A stretch of 64,000 bases of DNA from Arachidicoccus rhizosphaerae (GCF_900107765.1 NZ_FNQY01000011.1:62001-126000); one strand, 5' to 3'. Positions 35,759-44,754 are shown, counted from the stretch's first letter. Program-made: numbers and translations. The notes: generated by a model not told the origin, from the letters alone.

Positions 35759-35789
35759 CCCGGCTGGCACCTCAAAATAAGATGTAGCC
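35759..35789 (-). repeat. Right terminal inverted repeat of the 651-bp element
   Basis: Bases 35759-35779 are the perfect inverted copy of 35148-35168. The outer 10 bases end, on the minus strand, with GGC as at the left end. Confidence 0.85.
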
Positions 35790-35797
35790 CAAACGGT
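35790..35797 (+). repeat. Right copy of 8-bp target-site duplication CAAACGGT
   Basis: This is the direct repeat of 35131-35138 and abuts the right element end. Confidence 0.75.
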
Positions 35798-35846
35798 AAA
35801 TAAGCCTGTTTTTCGTACTTTTAAGCAGATCTGTAAAATAATTTTT

Positions 35847-36257
35847 ATGCGACTGACCAATCAACAACTCGCCTACCAGGCCACAAGAATCGCCATCGGC
35901 ATCAGTATTTTTATTCATGGTGCAGTCCGGGTGCCTAAACTGGACTTTTTTGCGCATAGCCATCTGGAAATGTTCAGCCACACCTTTATAGCCGGCACTC
36001 CGACCTTGATCATGTGTTATATGATTCCTTTTTTGGAGGCCACGACCGGTCTGCTTATACTGATCGGCGGCAAGCTCACCCGTTATGGGCTGACCTTAGG
36101 AATTGCCACAATGGGCATCCTGATGTTCGGGGCCAGCCTGGCAGAAAAATTCGATTTACTTATTTCTATGATCTTACACATTATTATATTTTATATATTA
36201 CTAAATCATCCCCTCACCTACCAGCCCTCTTCCACAGAGGCGGCGAAAAGTGAATAG
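35847..36257 (+). CDS. DoxX family membrane protein
   Basis: This 136-residue protein has four predicted membrane helices: about 17-32, a segment near 55-80 (LIMCYMIPFLEATTGLLILIG), 85-103 and 108-125. That layout is typical of the DoxX/DoxD-like family. Such proteins are linked loosely to redox homeostasis, but a function for this branch is not established. It follows the mobile element and lies 110 nt upstream of gatB on the same strand. Confidence 0.8.
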   Translation: MRLTNQQLAYQATRIAIGISIFIHGAVRVPKLDFFAHSHLEMFSHTFIAGTPTLIMCYMIPFLEATTGLLILIGGKLTRYGLTLGIATMGILMFGASLAEKFDLLISMILHIIIFYILLNHPLTYQPSSTEAAKSE

Positions 36258-36367
36258 ATTCCGGCTTACATTTTCTGCGGTTTTTGCGGCATTTAATCCG
36301 GCTGCTGATTATTTTATTAAAACTACCGAATGTTTTTCTTGAGCAGGTCTTTACCTTTGTCAGTAAT

Positions 36368-37831
36368 ATGGCAACAATTTATCAAGGCAAATACGAGGCC
36401 GTCATCGGTCTGGAAATTCATGTTCAGTTAGATACGGCGAGCAAATTATTTTGTGCGGACAGCACAAAATTCGGAGCTGAGCCCAATACACATATCAGTC
36501 CTATTACCCTGGCTTTACCCGGCACACTGCCCAAAATCAACAAAAAAGCCATTGAGTATGCCGTCCGCCTGGGCCTGGCCTGTCAGTGTGAAATCATGCC
36601 CTATAACTTTTTTGCCCGTAAGAACTATTTCTATCCTGACCTGCCCAAAGGCTGGCAGACCACTCAGCATACGCATCCCATTTGTATGGGCGGACTTGTA
36701 CCGATCAAAACGCAAACAGGTATCCGGCAGGTACAGATGCATCATATTCACCTGGAAGAAGATGCCGGTAAAAGCATCCATGATATTTACGAGGGTGAAA
36801 GCTGCGTGGATTTAAACCGTGCGGGAACCGCCCTTGTGGAAATCGTATCCGAACCCGATATGTTTAGCGCCGATGAGGCCTGGAACTATGTTCAGGAGCT
36901 CAGAAGACTGGTGCGTTGGATTGGCGTCAGTGATGCCAATATGGAAGAGGGCAGTCTGAGGTGCGATGCCAATATCTCCATCAGGCCGGCAGGGGACACC
37001 AGACTCGGTACCCGCGTAGAGGTAAAAAACCTGAACTCTACCCGTAATATTAAAAAAGCTATTGATTTTGAAATCGACCGGATGATCCGCCTGGTGGAAG
37101 CGGGCGGAATGGTTCAGCAGCAGACCCGTAGCTTTGACGCTGCGACTGGGACTACTTTTGCCATCCGGGATAAAGAGCAGGCCAATGACTACCGGTATTT
37201 TCCGGAGCCGGATCTCCCCCCGATCCAACTGAGCCAGTCATTTATTGAGCAGATCCGGGCCTCCATGCCTGCCTTGCCGCAGCAGCTGGCCCATAAGTAT
37301 CAGACCAGCTTCGGACTCAGTCCCTATGACGCCGAGCAACTGGTCAGCGATAAGGACATAGCCGTTTATTTTGAAGCGGCCACGCAGAAGACAAATCAAT
37401 ATAAAGCAGTGGCCAACTGGATAAACGGCCCCATCAGATCCATTATCAATGAGGAGCATCTATCCATTGACCAGGTAGGCATTACCCCTGAAACCCTGGC
37501 AGATATTATTCAGCTGGTAGACACGGGCAAACTTAATTTTTCAGTAGCTTCCACCAGGCTTTTACCGGCATTAAGAACGCCCGGTGCAGATCAAAAAGGC
37601 CAATCAGCCCTGGATATCGCCACCCGCCTGAATCTTATTCAGACCGATAATGAAGATTTGCTGGAGACCTGGATCAATGAGGCGCTGGAAAGCATGCCGG
37701 ATAAGGTTCAGGCCTATCAAAAAGGGAAAAAAGGATTAATCGGATTATTTGTGGGAGAAGTAAAAAAAAGAAGCAAAGGAAAAGCAGATCCGGGGCGTGT
37801 TATGGATCTGATTAAGGAAAAATTAGGCTAG
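36368..37831 (+). CDS. gatB: Aspartyl/glutamyl-tRNA(Asn/Gln) amidotransferase subunit B
   Basis: The protein is 487 residues from the ATG at 36368 (MATIYQGKYEAVIGLEIHVQL). The open frame extends further upstream, but that part is hydrophobic, non-conserved and not needed. GatB binds the tRNA acceptor and the mischarged aminoacyl group in the GatCAB complex that makes Gln-tRNA or Asn-tRNA. Family segments include VIGLEIHVQLDT, RKNYFYPDLPKGWQTTQ, HLEEDAGKSIHD and DLNRAGTALVEIVSEPD. The C-terminal YqeY-like tail domain (about 330-487) is complete. gatA and gatC are elsewhere. Confidence 0.96.
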   Translation: MATIYQGKYEAVIGLEIHVQLDTASKLFCADSTKFGAEPNTHISPITLALPGTLPKINKKAIEYAVRLGLACQCEIMPYNFFARKNYFYPDLPKGWQTTQHTHPICMGGLVPIKTQTGIRQVQMHHIHLEEDAGKSIHDIYEGESCVDLNRAGTALVEIVSEPDMFSADEAWNYVQELRRLVRWIGVSDANMEEGSLRCDANISIRPAGDTRLGTRVEVKNLNSTRNIKKAIDFEIDRMIRLVEAGGMVQQQTRSFDAATGTTFAIRDKEQANDYRYFPEPDLPPIQLSQSFIEQIRASMPALPQQLAHKYQTSFGLSPYDAEQLVSDKDIAVYFEAATQKTNQYKAVANWINGPIRSIINEEHLSIDQVGITPETLADIIQLVDTGKLNFSVASTRLLPALRTPGADQKGQSALDIATRLNLIQTDNEDLLETWINEALESMPDKVQAYQKGKKGLIGLFVGEVKKRSKGKADPGRVMDLIKEKLG

Positions 37832-37905
37832 CCGAGGCAAACATTTGTTAGTCCTGATTTGTGTGTAATGCTGATGTGACCGGCATTTTGCATTAAAAAA
37901 ATCAT

Positions 37906-37913
37906 TACATTTG
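37906..37913 (+). promoter_or_regulatory. Putative -7 element (TACATTTG) for adk
   Basis: A perfect TAnnTTTG lies 27 nt before the adk ATG. The nearest TTTG (37887-37890) is 15 nt upstream, shorter than the usual 19-21 nt. Confidence 0.45.
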
Positions 37914-37940
37914 CTGTTCAAATTATATTTAATATAAGTT

Positions 37941-38528
37941 ATGTTTAATTTAATCTTGTTTGGTGCTCCGGGTAGCGGAAAGGGTACACAAAGTTTAAAA
38001 ATTGCGGAAAAATTCAATTTAAAGCATTTGAGTACAGGGGATTTACTACGTCATGAAATCTCCTCAGAAACTGCGCTGGGCAAGGAAGCAAAAGAATTTA
38101 TTGACAAAGGATTATTGGTTCCTGATGCCGTGGTTATCGGCATGATCAGTAAGGCTATTGAATCCAATAAAACCGTTCGCGGGTTCCTCTTTGACGGATT
38201 TCCCCGTACAGAAGCTCAGGCGGAGGCGCTGGATAAACTGCTCAAATTATATGAGAGTTCCATTAATCTGGTACTTGCCTTAGAAGTGAGTGAGGATGAA
38301 CTGGTGGAGCGTCTGCTGCTCAGAGGTAAGACCAGTGGCCGCTCAGATGATGCCAATGAAGAAATCATCCGGGAAAGAATCAAAGAATACCGCAAAAAGA
38401 CAGCGATTGTTGCGGATTATTACGAAAATAACGGCGTTGTCAGAAATATTGCCGGTGAAGGTACCGTAGACAACATATTTGAGCATATCTCCCAGGCGAT
38501 TAATGAAGAACTGGAAGTAGCCAGCTAA
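37941..38528 (+). CDS. adk: Adenylate kinase (short form)
   Basis: This 195-residue enzyme catalyses ATP + AMP = 2 ADP. It has the P-loop FGAPGSGKGTQ at residues 7-17, the AMP-binding LSTGDLLRHEI, the FDGFPRTEAQAE motif and the distal arginines in SGRSDDANEEIIRERIKEY. The long zinc-finger or Gly-rich LID insert is missing, as in the short adenylate kinases of Bacteroidota. The start is the ATG at 37941. A strong terminator follows 30 nt after the stop. Confidence 0.96.
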   Translation: MFNLILFGAPGSGKGTQSLKIAEKFNLKHLSTGDLLRHEISSETALGKEAKEFIDKGLLVPDAVVIGMISKAIESNKTVRGFLFDGFPRTEAQAEALDKLLKLYESSINLVLALEVSEDELVERLLLRGKTSGRSDDANEEIIRERIKEYRKKTAIVADYYENNGVVRNIAGEGTVDNIFEHISQAINEELEVAS

Positions 38529-38558
38529 AGAAAGATCATTACTTGGACATCCATTAAT

Positions 38559-38601
38559 AAAAAAGACCCGGTTTATACGAAAGTTAGACCGGGTCTTTTT
38601 T
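38559..38601 (+). terminator. Terminator after adk
   Basis: AAAAAAGACCCGGT pairs perfectly with ACCGGGTCTTTTTT over a 15-nt loop; T-runs occur on both strands. Confidence 0.92.
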
Positions 38602-38879
38602 AATGTCCGGTCTGGTAAATGTTGCTGGAAAACCGATTGGCGCTATGTCGGGTTCTGCCCATTTCAACAGGGCCAAAGCCTTCCAAAATTTGTAAATTTT
38701 CTTGCAAACTTCGCATAGATCATTCTTTTTAAATTCAGAAACAACTAATTACCAATTTAATTTATATTATTTAATAAATTATATAAATTTTTCTTGGATT
38801 ATCTTCAAAATTATTCTCACCTTTATTATGTCATACATAAGTATTTAATATTTTTATGTGTTTTAATGGAAAAGGAGGA

Positions 38880-38963
38880 CAGGGAGCAATTTGTGTGTTG
38901 GGTTGTCGGATTTTTTAGCGGAATATGTCTGACAAAATTACGTAATTTTGGTGTTGCTCCCTG
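38880..38963 (+). promoter_or_regulatory. Operator-like inverted repeat and promoter of the sialic acid operon
   Basis: CAGGGAGCAA (38880-38889) is inverted at 38954-38963 (TTGCTCCCTG), 64 nt apart. Just before the right arm lies TAATTTTG (38943-38950), a -7-type box whose start site would fall near 38954, about 70 nt before nanA. The placement suggests a two-site operator for a repressor acting by looping; the protein is unknown. Confidence 0.45.
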
Positions 38964-39023
38964 GTTTCCCGATGTATGATACTTACCCGGTTTTGATTAT
39001 TTTTATTTTATAATATATAGAAA

Positions 39024-39941
39024 ATGGTTTCTAAATTAAACGGCCTGATCGCTGCACCCTTCACCCCCATGCTGGCGGGTGGCAGCCTGAACCTGACAGT
39101 CATCAAAGACTATTATCAGTTGCTTAAAAGAAATAAGGTGAATGGGGCTTTTATAGCGGGTTCAACAGGCGAAGGCGTTTCCATGACCCTGGAAGAAAAG
39201 TTTCAGTTGATTGACGCCTGGGCGGCAGCCACCGCTGCTGACCCCGAATTTCATGTCATCGTCCTTGCAGGTGGTACCTGTATCCAGGATGCAGCCGCCG
39301 TCGCCGCCCGTGCAGAGCAGGCAGGTATCTATGGCATAGCCCTCACCGCTCCTTTTTATTTTAAACCGGCAAACGCCCAGGTGCTGGCTGAGATCTGCCG
39401 CCAGGTAGCGGCCGCAGCCCCCAACACGGCTTTTTATTATTATCATATCCCTGTGCTGACCGGTTGCTACATACCCATGTATGATCTTCTGAAAGCCGTT
39501 AACGGCACCATTGATAATTTCTGCGGGATTAAGTATACGCATGAGGATTTTATGGATTTTCAGAGTTGTATGCATGTGGAGAACGGCCGGTACAATATGC
39601 TCTGGGGCCGGGATGAAAATATGCTTTCTTCTTTACCTTTAGGCACAAAAGCAGCTATTGGCAGCACTTATAATTATGCAGCACCTTTATATCTGGATTT
39701 AATGGAAGCCTACCGGAGCGGAGATGTTCAAAAAGCAGAGACCCTGCAGCAGCTTTCCATTGATATGATTCGTCTGCTGGGAAAATATGGAGGCATTGCG
39801 ACCGGCAAGGCTTTTATGAAGCTCGTCGGCATGGACCTGGGCGGCTTCAGACTGCCTGTTTCCAATATGAGTCCGGAGGCGTTCGAAGCCTTTAAAAAAG
39901 ATGTTGCAGCCCTTGATTTTGAATCCTTCAGATCCAAATAG
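39024..39941 (+). CDS. nanA: N-acetylneuraminate lyase
   Basis: This 305-residue (beta/alpha)8-barrel aldolase of the DapA/NAL superfamily splits N-acetylneuraminate into ManNAc and pyruvate. GSTGEG at 46-51 binds the pyruvate carboxylate. The catalytic tyrosine lies in FYYYHIPVLTG (138-140) and the Schiff-base lysine is Lys170 in FCGIKYTHED. The neighbouring mutarotase, epimerase, sialidase and nagA favour NAL over DapA. It is the first gene of an eight-gene unit. Confidence 0.93.
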   Translation: MVSKLNGLIAAPFTPMLAGGSLNLTVIKDYYQLLKRNKVNGAFIAGSTGEGVSMTLEEKFQLIDAWAAATAADPEFHVIVLAGGTCIQDAAAVAARAEQAGIYGIALTAPFYFKPANAQVLAEICRQVAAAAPNTAFYYYHIPVLTGCYIPMYDLLKAVNGTIDNFCGIKYTHEDFMDFQSCMHVENGRYNMLWGRDENMLSSLPLGTKAAIGSTYNYAAPLYLDLMEAYRSGDVQKAETLQQLSIDMIRLLGKYGGIATGKAFMKLVGMDLGGFRLPVSNMSPEAFEAFKKDVAALDFESFRSK

Positions 39942-40049
39942 CCGCCAATGACCAGCGGCTACCCTGTTCATCAATATTTAGCGTCGGATGTCCGTACGAA
40001 CAGCAACTGGCACTGGCGCAAAATCTTACCAGCATAAAGTCAGCATCTT

Positions 40050-41255
40050 ATGCGCAAGGCAACAAAAATATTTTTTACTCCTTTTATTCTAAGCATTATG
40101 GCAATGGCTGCATCCTGCAGTAACCCGCAGCCTGGTACTGCGGGTGGAACTCCTGTTTCCATCCAATGGAAAAAATTAGGGGAGCTTCCCGGTGACCTGA
40201 ACCAGGATGCCCCGAAAACAAACCCCGGTCTGGCAGGCCCCGTGGCCGGCATTACCGGTAATTACTTAATTGTAGGCGGCGGCTCTAATTTCCCGGATGG
40301 TCTTCCCTGGCAAGGTGGCACGAAGACTTATTATGCTAAATTATATACCTACCGGTTAGAACAGAGCGGACCACTAGACACCGCGATACTCACAAATATT
40401 GAGTCGCAGCTGCCTTACCAGGCAGGATACCCTGCCTGCGTTTCTACGGATCAGGGCATTGTGGTGGCCGGAGGAGAAAACCTGCAGGGGCCTTTAAATA
40501 AAGTCTCCCTGATCAGTCTGTCAGCCGCTAAGGACAGCCTATTGATTCGTCCACTACCTGATTTACCCGAGGCCAGTTCCGGGGGCATGATAGCCGTGCT
40601 TGATTCCAAGCTGTATTTCGCCGGGGGCAATAATGCTTCCGGCAGTACATCGACCGCCTTTCTGAGCCTGGATCTGAAGGATACCAGCGAAGGCTGGCAG
40701 CCTTTGCCTGATTTGCCGCAGCCCATCGGTTTCGGAGTTTTATATGCGGCACCCGACACGCATACGCTTTATCTGGCCAGCGGCAGAAAGGCCAACCCGC
40801 ATGCCCGAACCAGTTTCTTTTCCTCCCTATTCGCCTTTTCTACCCAGTCTCAGAGCTGGCATAAAAAAGCGGACCTGCCTTACAGCGTGTCAGCCGCCAC
40901 CGGCGTGAGGTTCCAGAACAAATTACTGCTGTTTGGCGGAGATCAGGGGGAGACCTTTCATAAGACGGAGGATTTACTCATTAAAATCGCAGATGCAAAA
41001 GACAACCGGCAAAAGCAGGAACTTATCCAACAAAAGAATAACTTACAGCAGCATCACCCCGGATTTACCCATCAGGTACTGTCCTATGATATCGACCAGG
41101 ACAGATGGGAGCTGGCAGGTAAACTGCCTTTTGCCTCCCAGGTCACCACGACCGCTATCAGCTGGGGAGACAAAGTCATCATCCCCTGCGGAGAAATCAG
41201 AGCCGGCGTGCGTTACCCGGATATCATAGAAGCAGTCTTAAACCCCGGTAAATAA
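40050..41255 (+). CDS. nanM: N-acetylneuraminate epimerase (NanM-like, Kelch lipoprotein)
   Basis: This 401-residue protein has a lipoprotein signal (MAMAASCSN, Cys23) and a six-bladed Kelch propeller of the cyclically permuted mutarotase family. Visible repeats are GNYLIVGGGSNFPDG, GIVVAGGENLQGP, KLYFAGGNNASGS and TLYLASGRKAN. NanM speeds the alpha-to-beta conversion of released sialic acid outside the cytoplasm. It lies 108 nt after nanA and 40 nt before the transporter, in the same direction. Confidence 0.88.
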   Translation: MRKATKIFFTPFILSIMAMAASCSNPQPGTAGGTPVSIQWKKLGELPGDLNQDAPKTNPGLAGPVAGITGNYLIVGGGSNFPDGLPWQGGTKTYYAKLYTYRLEQSGPLDTAILTNIESQLPYQAGYPACVSTDQGIVVAGGENLQGPLNKVSLISLSAAKDSLLIRPLPDLPEASSGGMIAVLDSKLYFAGGNNASGSTSTAFLSLDLKDTSEGWQPLPDLPQPIGFGVLYAAPDTHTLYLASGRKANPHARTSFFSSLFAFSTQSQSWHKKADLPYSVSAATGVRFQNKLLLFGGDQGETFHKTEDLLIKIADAKDNRQKQELIQQKNNLQQHHPGFTHQVLSYDIDQDRWELAGKLPFASQVTTTAISWGDKVIIPCGEIRAGVRYPDIIEAVLNPGK

Positions 41256-41295
41256 TTTAAAACAGGCTTATCAAAAAATGGATTAAACATCTGGC

Positions 41296-42528
41296 ATGTT
41301 ACAACAAAAGAAATATTACCCCTGGTTACTGGTGGCCCTGCTCTGGGGAGTAGGTTTATTAAACTATCTGGATCGGCAGATGCTCTCTACCATGCGTCCG
41401 GCCATTGAGCTGGATATCCATGAATTACAGTCTGCCACGAACTTCGGTTTTTTAATGGGGATTTTCCTTTGGATCTATGGCCTGATGAGCCCGGTAGCAG
41501 GAGCAATAGCTGACAGGATCAACAGAAAATGGCTGATTGTATGCAGCCTGCTGGTCTGGTCGGCCGTCACCTACGGAATGGGCTATGCACAGACCTTTCA
41601 TCAGCTCTATTACCTGAGAGCTGTTATGGGTATCAGTGAAGCCCTTTATATTCCTGCAGCCCTGGCACTGATCGCGGAATTTCATCAGAAAAAAACGCGT
41701 TCACTGGCCATCGGTATTCATATGACCGGATTATACCTGGGTTCCGCCCTGGGCGGCTTTGGGGCCACCATTGCGGCGGCCTATACCTGGCATTTCACCT
41801 TTCATACTTTCGGGCTGATTGGCATTGGCTATGCCATTATTCTTACTTTACTTTTAAGAGAAAGTCCGGACCGTTTCCAAATTCAGGAGCATCAGCATTT
41901 AATGGAGAAACCCAAAATCGGCAAAGCATTATCGGTACTGTTTTCCAATATTGCCTTCTGGGTTATCCTGATGTATTTTGCCGTACCCAGCCTGCCTGGC
42001 TGGGCCACTAAAAACTGGTTACCGACCTTATTTGCCCAACACCTGAATATGCCGATGAGTCAGGCAGGTCCGTTATCGACGATGACCATTGCCATCTCCT
42101 CCTTTGCAGGTGTCCTCGTGGGGGGCTTTATATCAGACAGATGGGTACAGCGGCATTTAAGGGGCCGTATTTATACGAGCGCCATCGGGCTGGCACTGAC
42201 GATTCCCGGTTTATTATTTATGGGATTTGGCCACAGCCTGGCGGTCCTTGTCTCAGCCGGTGTTTGCTTCGGACTGGGCTTTGGTATTTTTGACGCGAAC
42301 AATATGCCGATTCTATGTCAGTTTGTGGCACCAAAATACCGGGCGACGGCCTATGGCATCATGAATATGGTCGGCGTCTTTTTCGGGGCCTTTATTACAG
42401 ACCTTTTAGGGAAATCCACGGATGGCGGCCACCTCGGCAGAGACTTCGCCCTGCTATCCGTTATTGTGCTGGTAGCGCTGGCGGTTCAGTTACTGACTTT
42501 AAAACCCACGGTCAATGATTTTAGATAA
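41296..42528 (+). CDS. nanT: MFS transporter, probable sialic acid importer
   Basis: This 410-residue major facilitator has 12 predicted helices. The first-helix motif GLLNYLDRQMLSTMRPAIELDI and AGAIADRINRKWLIVCSLLVWS (the loop 2-3 signature) are typical of the anion:cation symporter-like group that includes hexuronate and sialate carriers. Its position between the mutarotase and the O-acetylesterase gives the substrate. The symbol is assigned by context; Bacteroidota carriers of this type are often called NanT. Confidence 0.82.
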   Translation: MLQQKKYYPWLLVALLWGVGLLNYLDRQMLSTMRPAIELDIHELQSATNFGFLMGIFLWIYGLMSPVAGAIADRINRKWLIVCSLLVWSAVTYGMGYAQTFHQLYYLRAVMGISEALYIPAALALIAEFHQKKTRSLAIGIHMTGLYLGSALGGFGATIAAAYTWHFTFHTFGLIGIGYAIILTLLLRESPDRFQIQEHQHLMEKPKIGKALSVLFSNIAFWVILMYFAVPSLPGWATKNWLPTLFAQHLNMPMSQAGPLSTMTIAISSFAGVLVGGFISDRWVQRHLRGRIYTSAIGLALTIPGLLFMGFGHSLAVLVSAGVCFGLGFGIFDANNMPILCQFVAPKYRATAYGIMNMVGVFFGAFITDLLGKSTDGGHLGRDFALLSVIVLVALAVQLLTLKPTVNDFR

Positions 42529-42549
42529 TTAAGATAAATATTACGACAC

Positions 42550-44688
42550 ATGCGCTTTTTTAACACCATAAGGATCCATCCGTATCTGTGCCGCTTTATG
42601 GCCGCCGTACCGGGGGCCTTTTTCTTTTTATGTACCTCCGGCCTTTTTGCCCAGCCCGTAAGAGTTGCCTGCGTGGGCAATTCTGTCACTTACGGTTATA
42701 GCCTGAAAGACCCCGCTACCCAGTCTTATCCGGCTGTCCTGCAGGGGTTATTAGGCAGCAGCTATACGGTGGGTAATTTCGGGCATAGCGGCGCCACCCT
42801 GCTTAAAAACGGCCACCGCCCCTATTATAAAACAAAAGAATTTCAGGGGGCGCTTGCCATGCATCCTGATATTGTGGTGATTCATCTGGGTTTGAATGAT
42901 ACCGACCCCAGAGATTTTGCGCTATATGGCGACCATTTTATCCCCGATTATAACTGGCTCATTGATACCTTCCGCCAGGTGAATCCTAAAGCCCGGATTT
43001 ATATCTGCAAGATGACACCCATTTTTACCGGTCATCCCAGATTCCTGTCCAGCACGCATGTCTGGTATCAAAAAGTCCAGCAGGCCATCGAACAGGTCGC
43101 CCGGATTAACAAGGTTCCCTTAATTGATCTTTATCAGCAGTTTCATGACCGGCCTGATTTGATTACCGATCAGCCGACCCTGCACCCCAATAAAGCAGGG
43201 GCCGCTAAATTAGCGAAGGTGATCTATCAGCATCTGACCGGCCGGTTCGGCGGCCTTACACTGCCTGACATTTTTACAAGCGGCATGGTCCTTCAAAGAG
43301 ACCAGCCCGTTAAAATCTGGGGGACGGCCGACGCCGGCTCCACGGTCCTTGTTAAATTTCACGGGCAGGAAAAAAAATGCACCGTGCCTTTTGACGGCCG
43401 CTGGCAGCTGCAATTAGCGGCTCAAAAAGCAAATGCCCAGCCTGAAACGATGACCGTCATCAACGGTTCTGACAAAATACAGCTTCAGGACATTTTAATA
43501 GGAGATGTCTGGCTGGCCAGCGGACAGTCCAATATGCTGTTCACGGTAAAGCAAACGGATAAGGCCGACAGTCTGATCCGTCACAGGGAACTTAAAAAAG
43601 GTATCCTTCGGTTATTTAATGATAAAAATCTGGCGGCCACCGATGATATCAACTGGGACACCGCCGTTTTGAACAAAACAGACCGCCTGCAGTTTTTCAG
43701 CGGTCACTGGGCAAAGCCCGACCCGGAGGAGACTTCGGATTTCAGCGCGGTAGGCTATGTCTTCGGCCGCCAGATCGCCCTTAGTCAGGATATCCCCGTG
43801 GGCATGATAGAGGTAGCCGTGGGCGGCTCGCCCTTACTTTCCTGGGTGGACAGATCCACCCTGGAAAATGACCCGCTTTTTGAGCCTGCTTTACATGACT
43901 GGCTGCACTCGGATTACCTGATGGAATGGTGCAGACAAAGAGCTGCCAAAAATCTGGAGAAATCCACGGCCCCGTACCCTCGTCACCCTTATGAACCCGC
44001 CTATAACTATGAAGCCGGCATAGCTCCTATCGCAGGGCTGCCCATCAAAGGCGTTATCTGGTATCAGGGAGAAAGCGATGCGGACAATGCACCGCTTTTC
44101 GCCAGATTGTTTCCGGTATTTGTCAAAAGCTGGCGAGCAACCTGGCACAGGGCTGACCTCCCGTTTTATTATGTGCAGCTCTCCAGCCTGGATCGTCCTT
44201 CCTGGAATTATTTCAGGGACGTTCAAAGAAAATTACAGCACCAGATACCCCATAGTAAAATGGTAGTGACCAGTGATCTGGGCGATTCTTTAAACGTTCA
44301 CTATAAGGACAAAATACCTGTAGGCCAAAGGCTGGCTCTGGTAGCCCTAAAGGAAACCTATCATCAGGATATAGAAGACCAGGGGCCTACCATAGAAAAG
44401 GCAACCCGGCTGAAGAGCCAACAACTGCTGCTACAGTTTTCTCATGCTGACGGACTTAGGGCCAAAGGCGGAGCGCCTTTAAGGGGATTTAAAATCTTTG
44501 ATCAGAACGGCAACCTGGTGGATGTCCCGGGTAAAATTCAGGGCAGCAGCGTAGTGCTGCAGCTACCCCTGCATACGCAGGCTACAAGTGTGGTATACGG
44601 CTGGGAAGGATTCACCAGGGCTAATTTAATCAATAAAGCAGCCTTACCGGCCAGCAGCTTTAAGCTGGATCTGCCGCCCCTGCCATAA
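42550..44688 (+). CDS. Double-domain sialate O-acetylesterase (SGNH hydrolase + SASA domain)
   Basis: This 712-residue secreted protein has a signal peptide ending near LFAQP (residue 36). Domain 1 (about 38-230) is an SGNH/GDSL hydrolase: GNSVTYGYS (Ser block), GNFGHSGATL, VVIHLGLNDTD and the late Asp-His block PTLHPNKAG. Domain 2 (about 235-712) is the sialic acid acetylesterase type: DVWLASGQSNM (Ser), GVIWYQGESDADN, and VTSDLGDSLNVHYKDK with the Asp/His pair. Both active sites look intact. It would remove O-acetyl groups that block sialidase and lyase. Confidence 0.87.
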   Translation: MRFFNTIRIHPYLCRFMAAVPGAFFFLCTSGLFAQPVRVACVGNSVTYGYSLKDPATQSYPAVLQGLLGSSYTVGNFGHSGATLLKNGHRPYYKTKEFQGALAMHPDIVVIHLGLNDTDPRDFALYGDHFIPDYNWLIDTFRQVNPKARIYICKMTPIFTGHPRFLSSTHVWYQKVQQAIEQVARINKVPLIDLYQQFHDRPDLITDQPTLHPNKAGAAKLAKVIYQHLTGRFGGLTLPDIFTSGMVLQRDQPVKIWGTADAGSTVLVKFHGQEKKCTVPFDGRWQLQLAAQKANAQPETMTVINGSDKIQLQDILIGDVWLASGQSNMLFTVKQTDKADSLIRHRELKKGILRLFNDKNLAATDDINWDTAVLNKTDRLQFFSGHWAKPDPEETSDFSAVGYVFGRQIALSQDIPVGMIEVAVGGSPLLSWVDRSTLENDPLFEPALHDWLHSDYLMEWCRQRAAKNLEKSTAPYPRHPYEPAYNYEAGIAPIAGLPIKGVIWYQGESDADNAPLFARLFPVFVKSWRATWHRADLPFYYVQLSSLDRPSWNYFRDVQRKLQHQIPHSKMVVTSDLGDSLNVHYKDKIPVGQRLALVALKETYHQDIEDQGPTIEKATRLKSQQLLLQFSHADGLRAKGGAPLRGFKIFDQNGNLVDVPGKIQGSSVVLQLPLHTQATSVVYGWEGFTRANLINKAALPASSFKLDLPPLP

Positions 44689-44754
44689 CGGCCGGCTACG
44701 ACAGAACACTCGATTCATTCAACTCAATACACTTATTTCAGATAAAACGATTTT

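Larger units (their letters stand above)
35139..35789. mobile_element. Non-autonomous element with terminal inverted repeats, 8-bp duplication and a decayed AAA-ATPase/PD-(D/E)XK gene
   Basis: The 651-bp segment starts and ends with GGC..., carries inverted ends (21 bp perfect, about 30 bp overall) and is bounded without gap by CAAACGGT on each side. This is the structure left by cut-and-paste insertion with an 8-bp target duplication. No transposase gene lies inside. The sole content is a broken copy of a PF09820/PF08011-type gene with its promoter. Insertion families with 8-bp duplications include ISL3, IS1595 and IS66; which enzyme moved this one is not known. It sits between the ECF sigma gene and a DoxX gene, in an intergenic spot. 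Confidence 0.75.
38529..39023 (+). other. 495-bp AT-rich region between adk and the sialic acid operon
   Basis: This stretch holds the adk terminator (38559-38601), an AT-rich 9-bp inverted repeat (AATTTATAT / ATATAAATT, around 38770-38800), a 10-bp inverted repeat (38880-38889 and 38954-38963) and a TAATTTTG box at 38943-38950. A 37-codon frame at 38866 overlaps these signals and has no coding features. It is read here as the control region of the operon. Confidence 0.6.

Noticed and set aside
36284-36367. 28-residue upstream extension of gatB
   Set aside because: Not conserved in GatB and not needed; MATIYQGKYEAVIGLEIHVQ is the expected beginning.
38794-38979. 61-codon open frame upstream of nanA
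   Set aside because: It needs a TTG start, lies on AT-rich DNA, and contains the operator-like arms and a -7 box; no coding signal.
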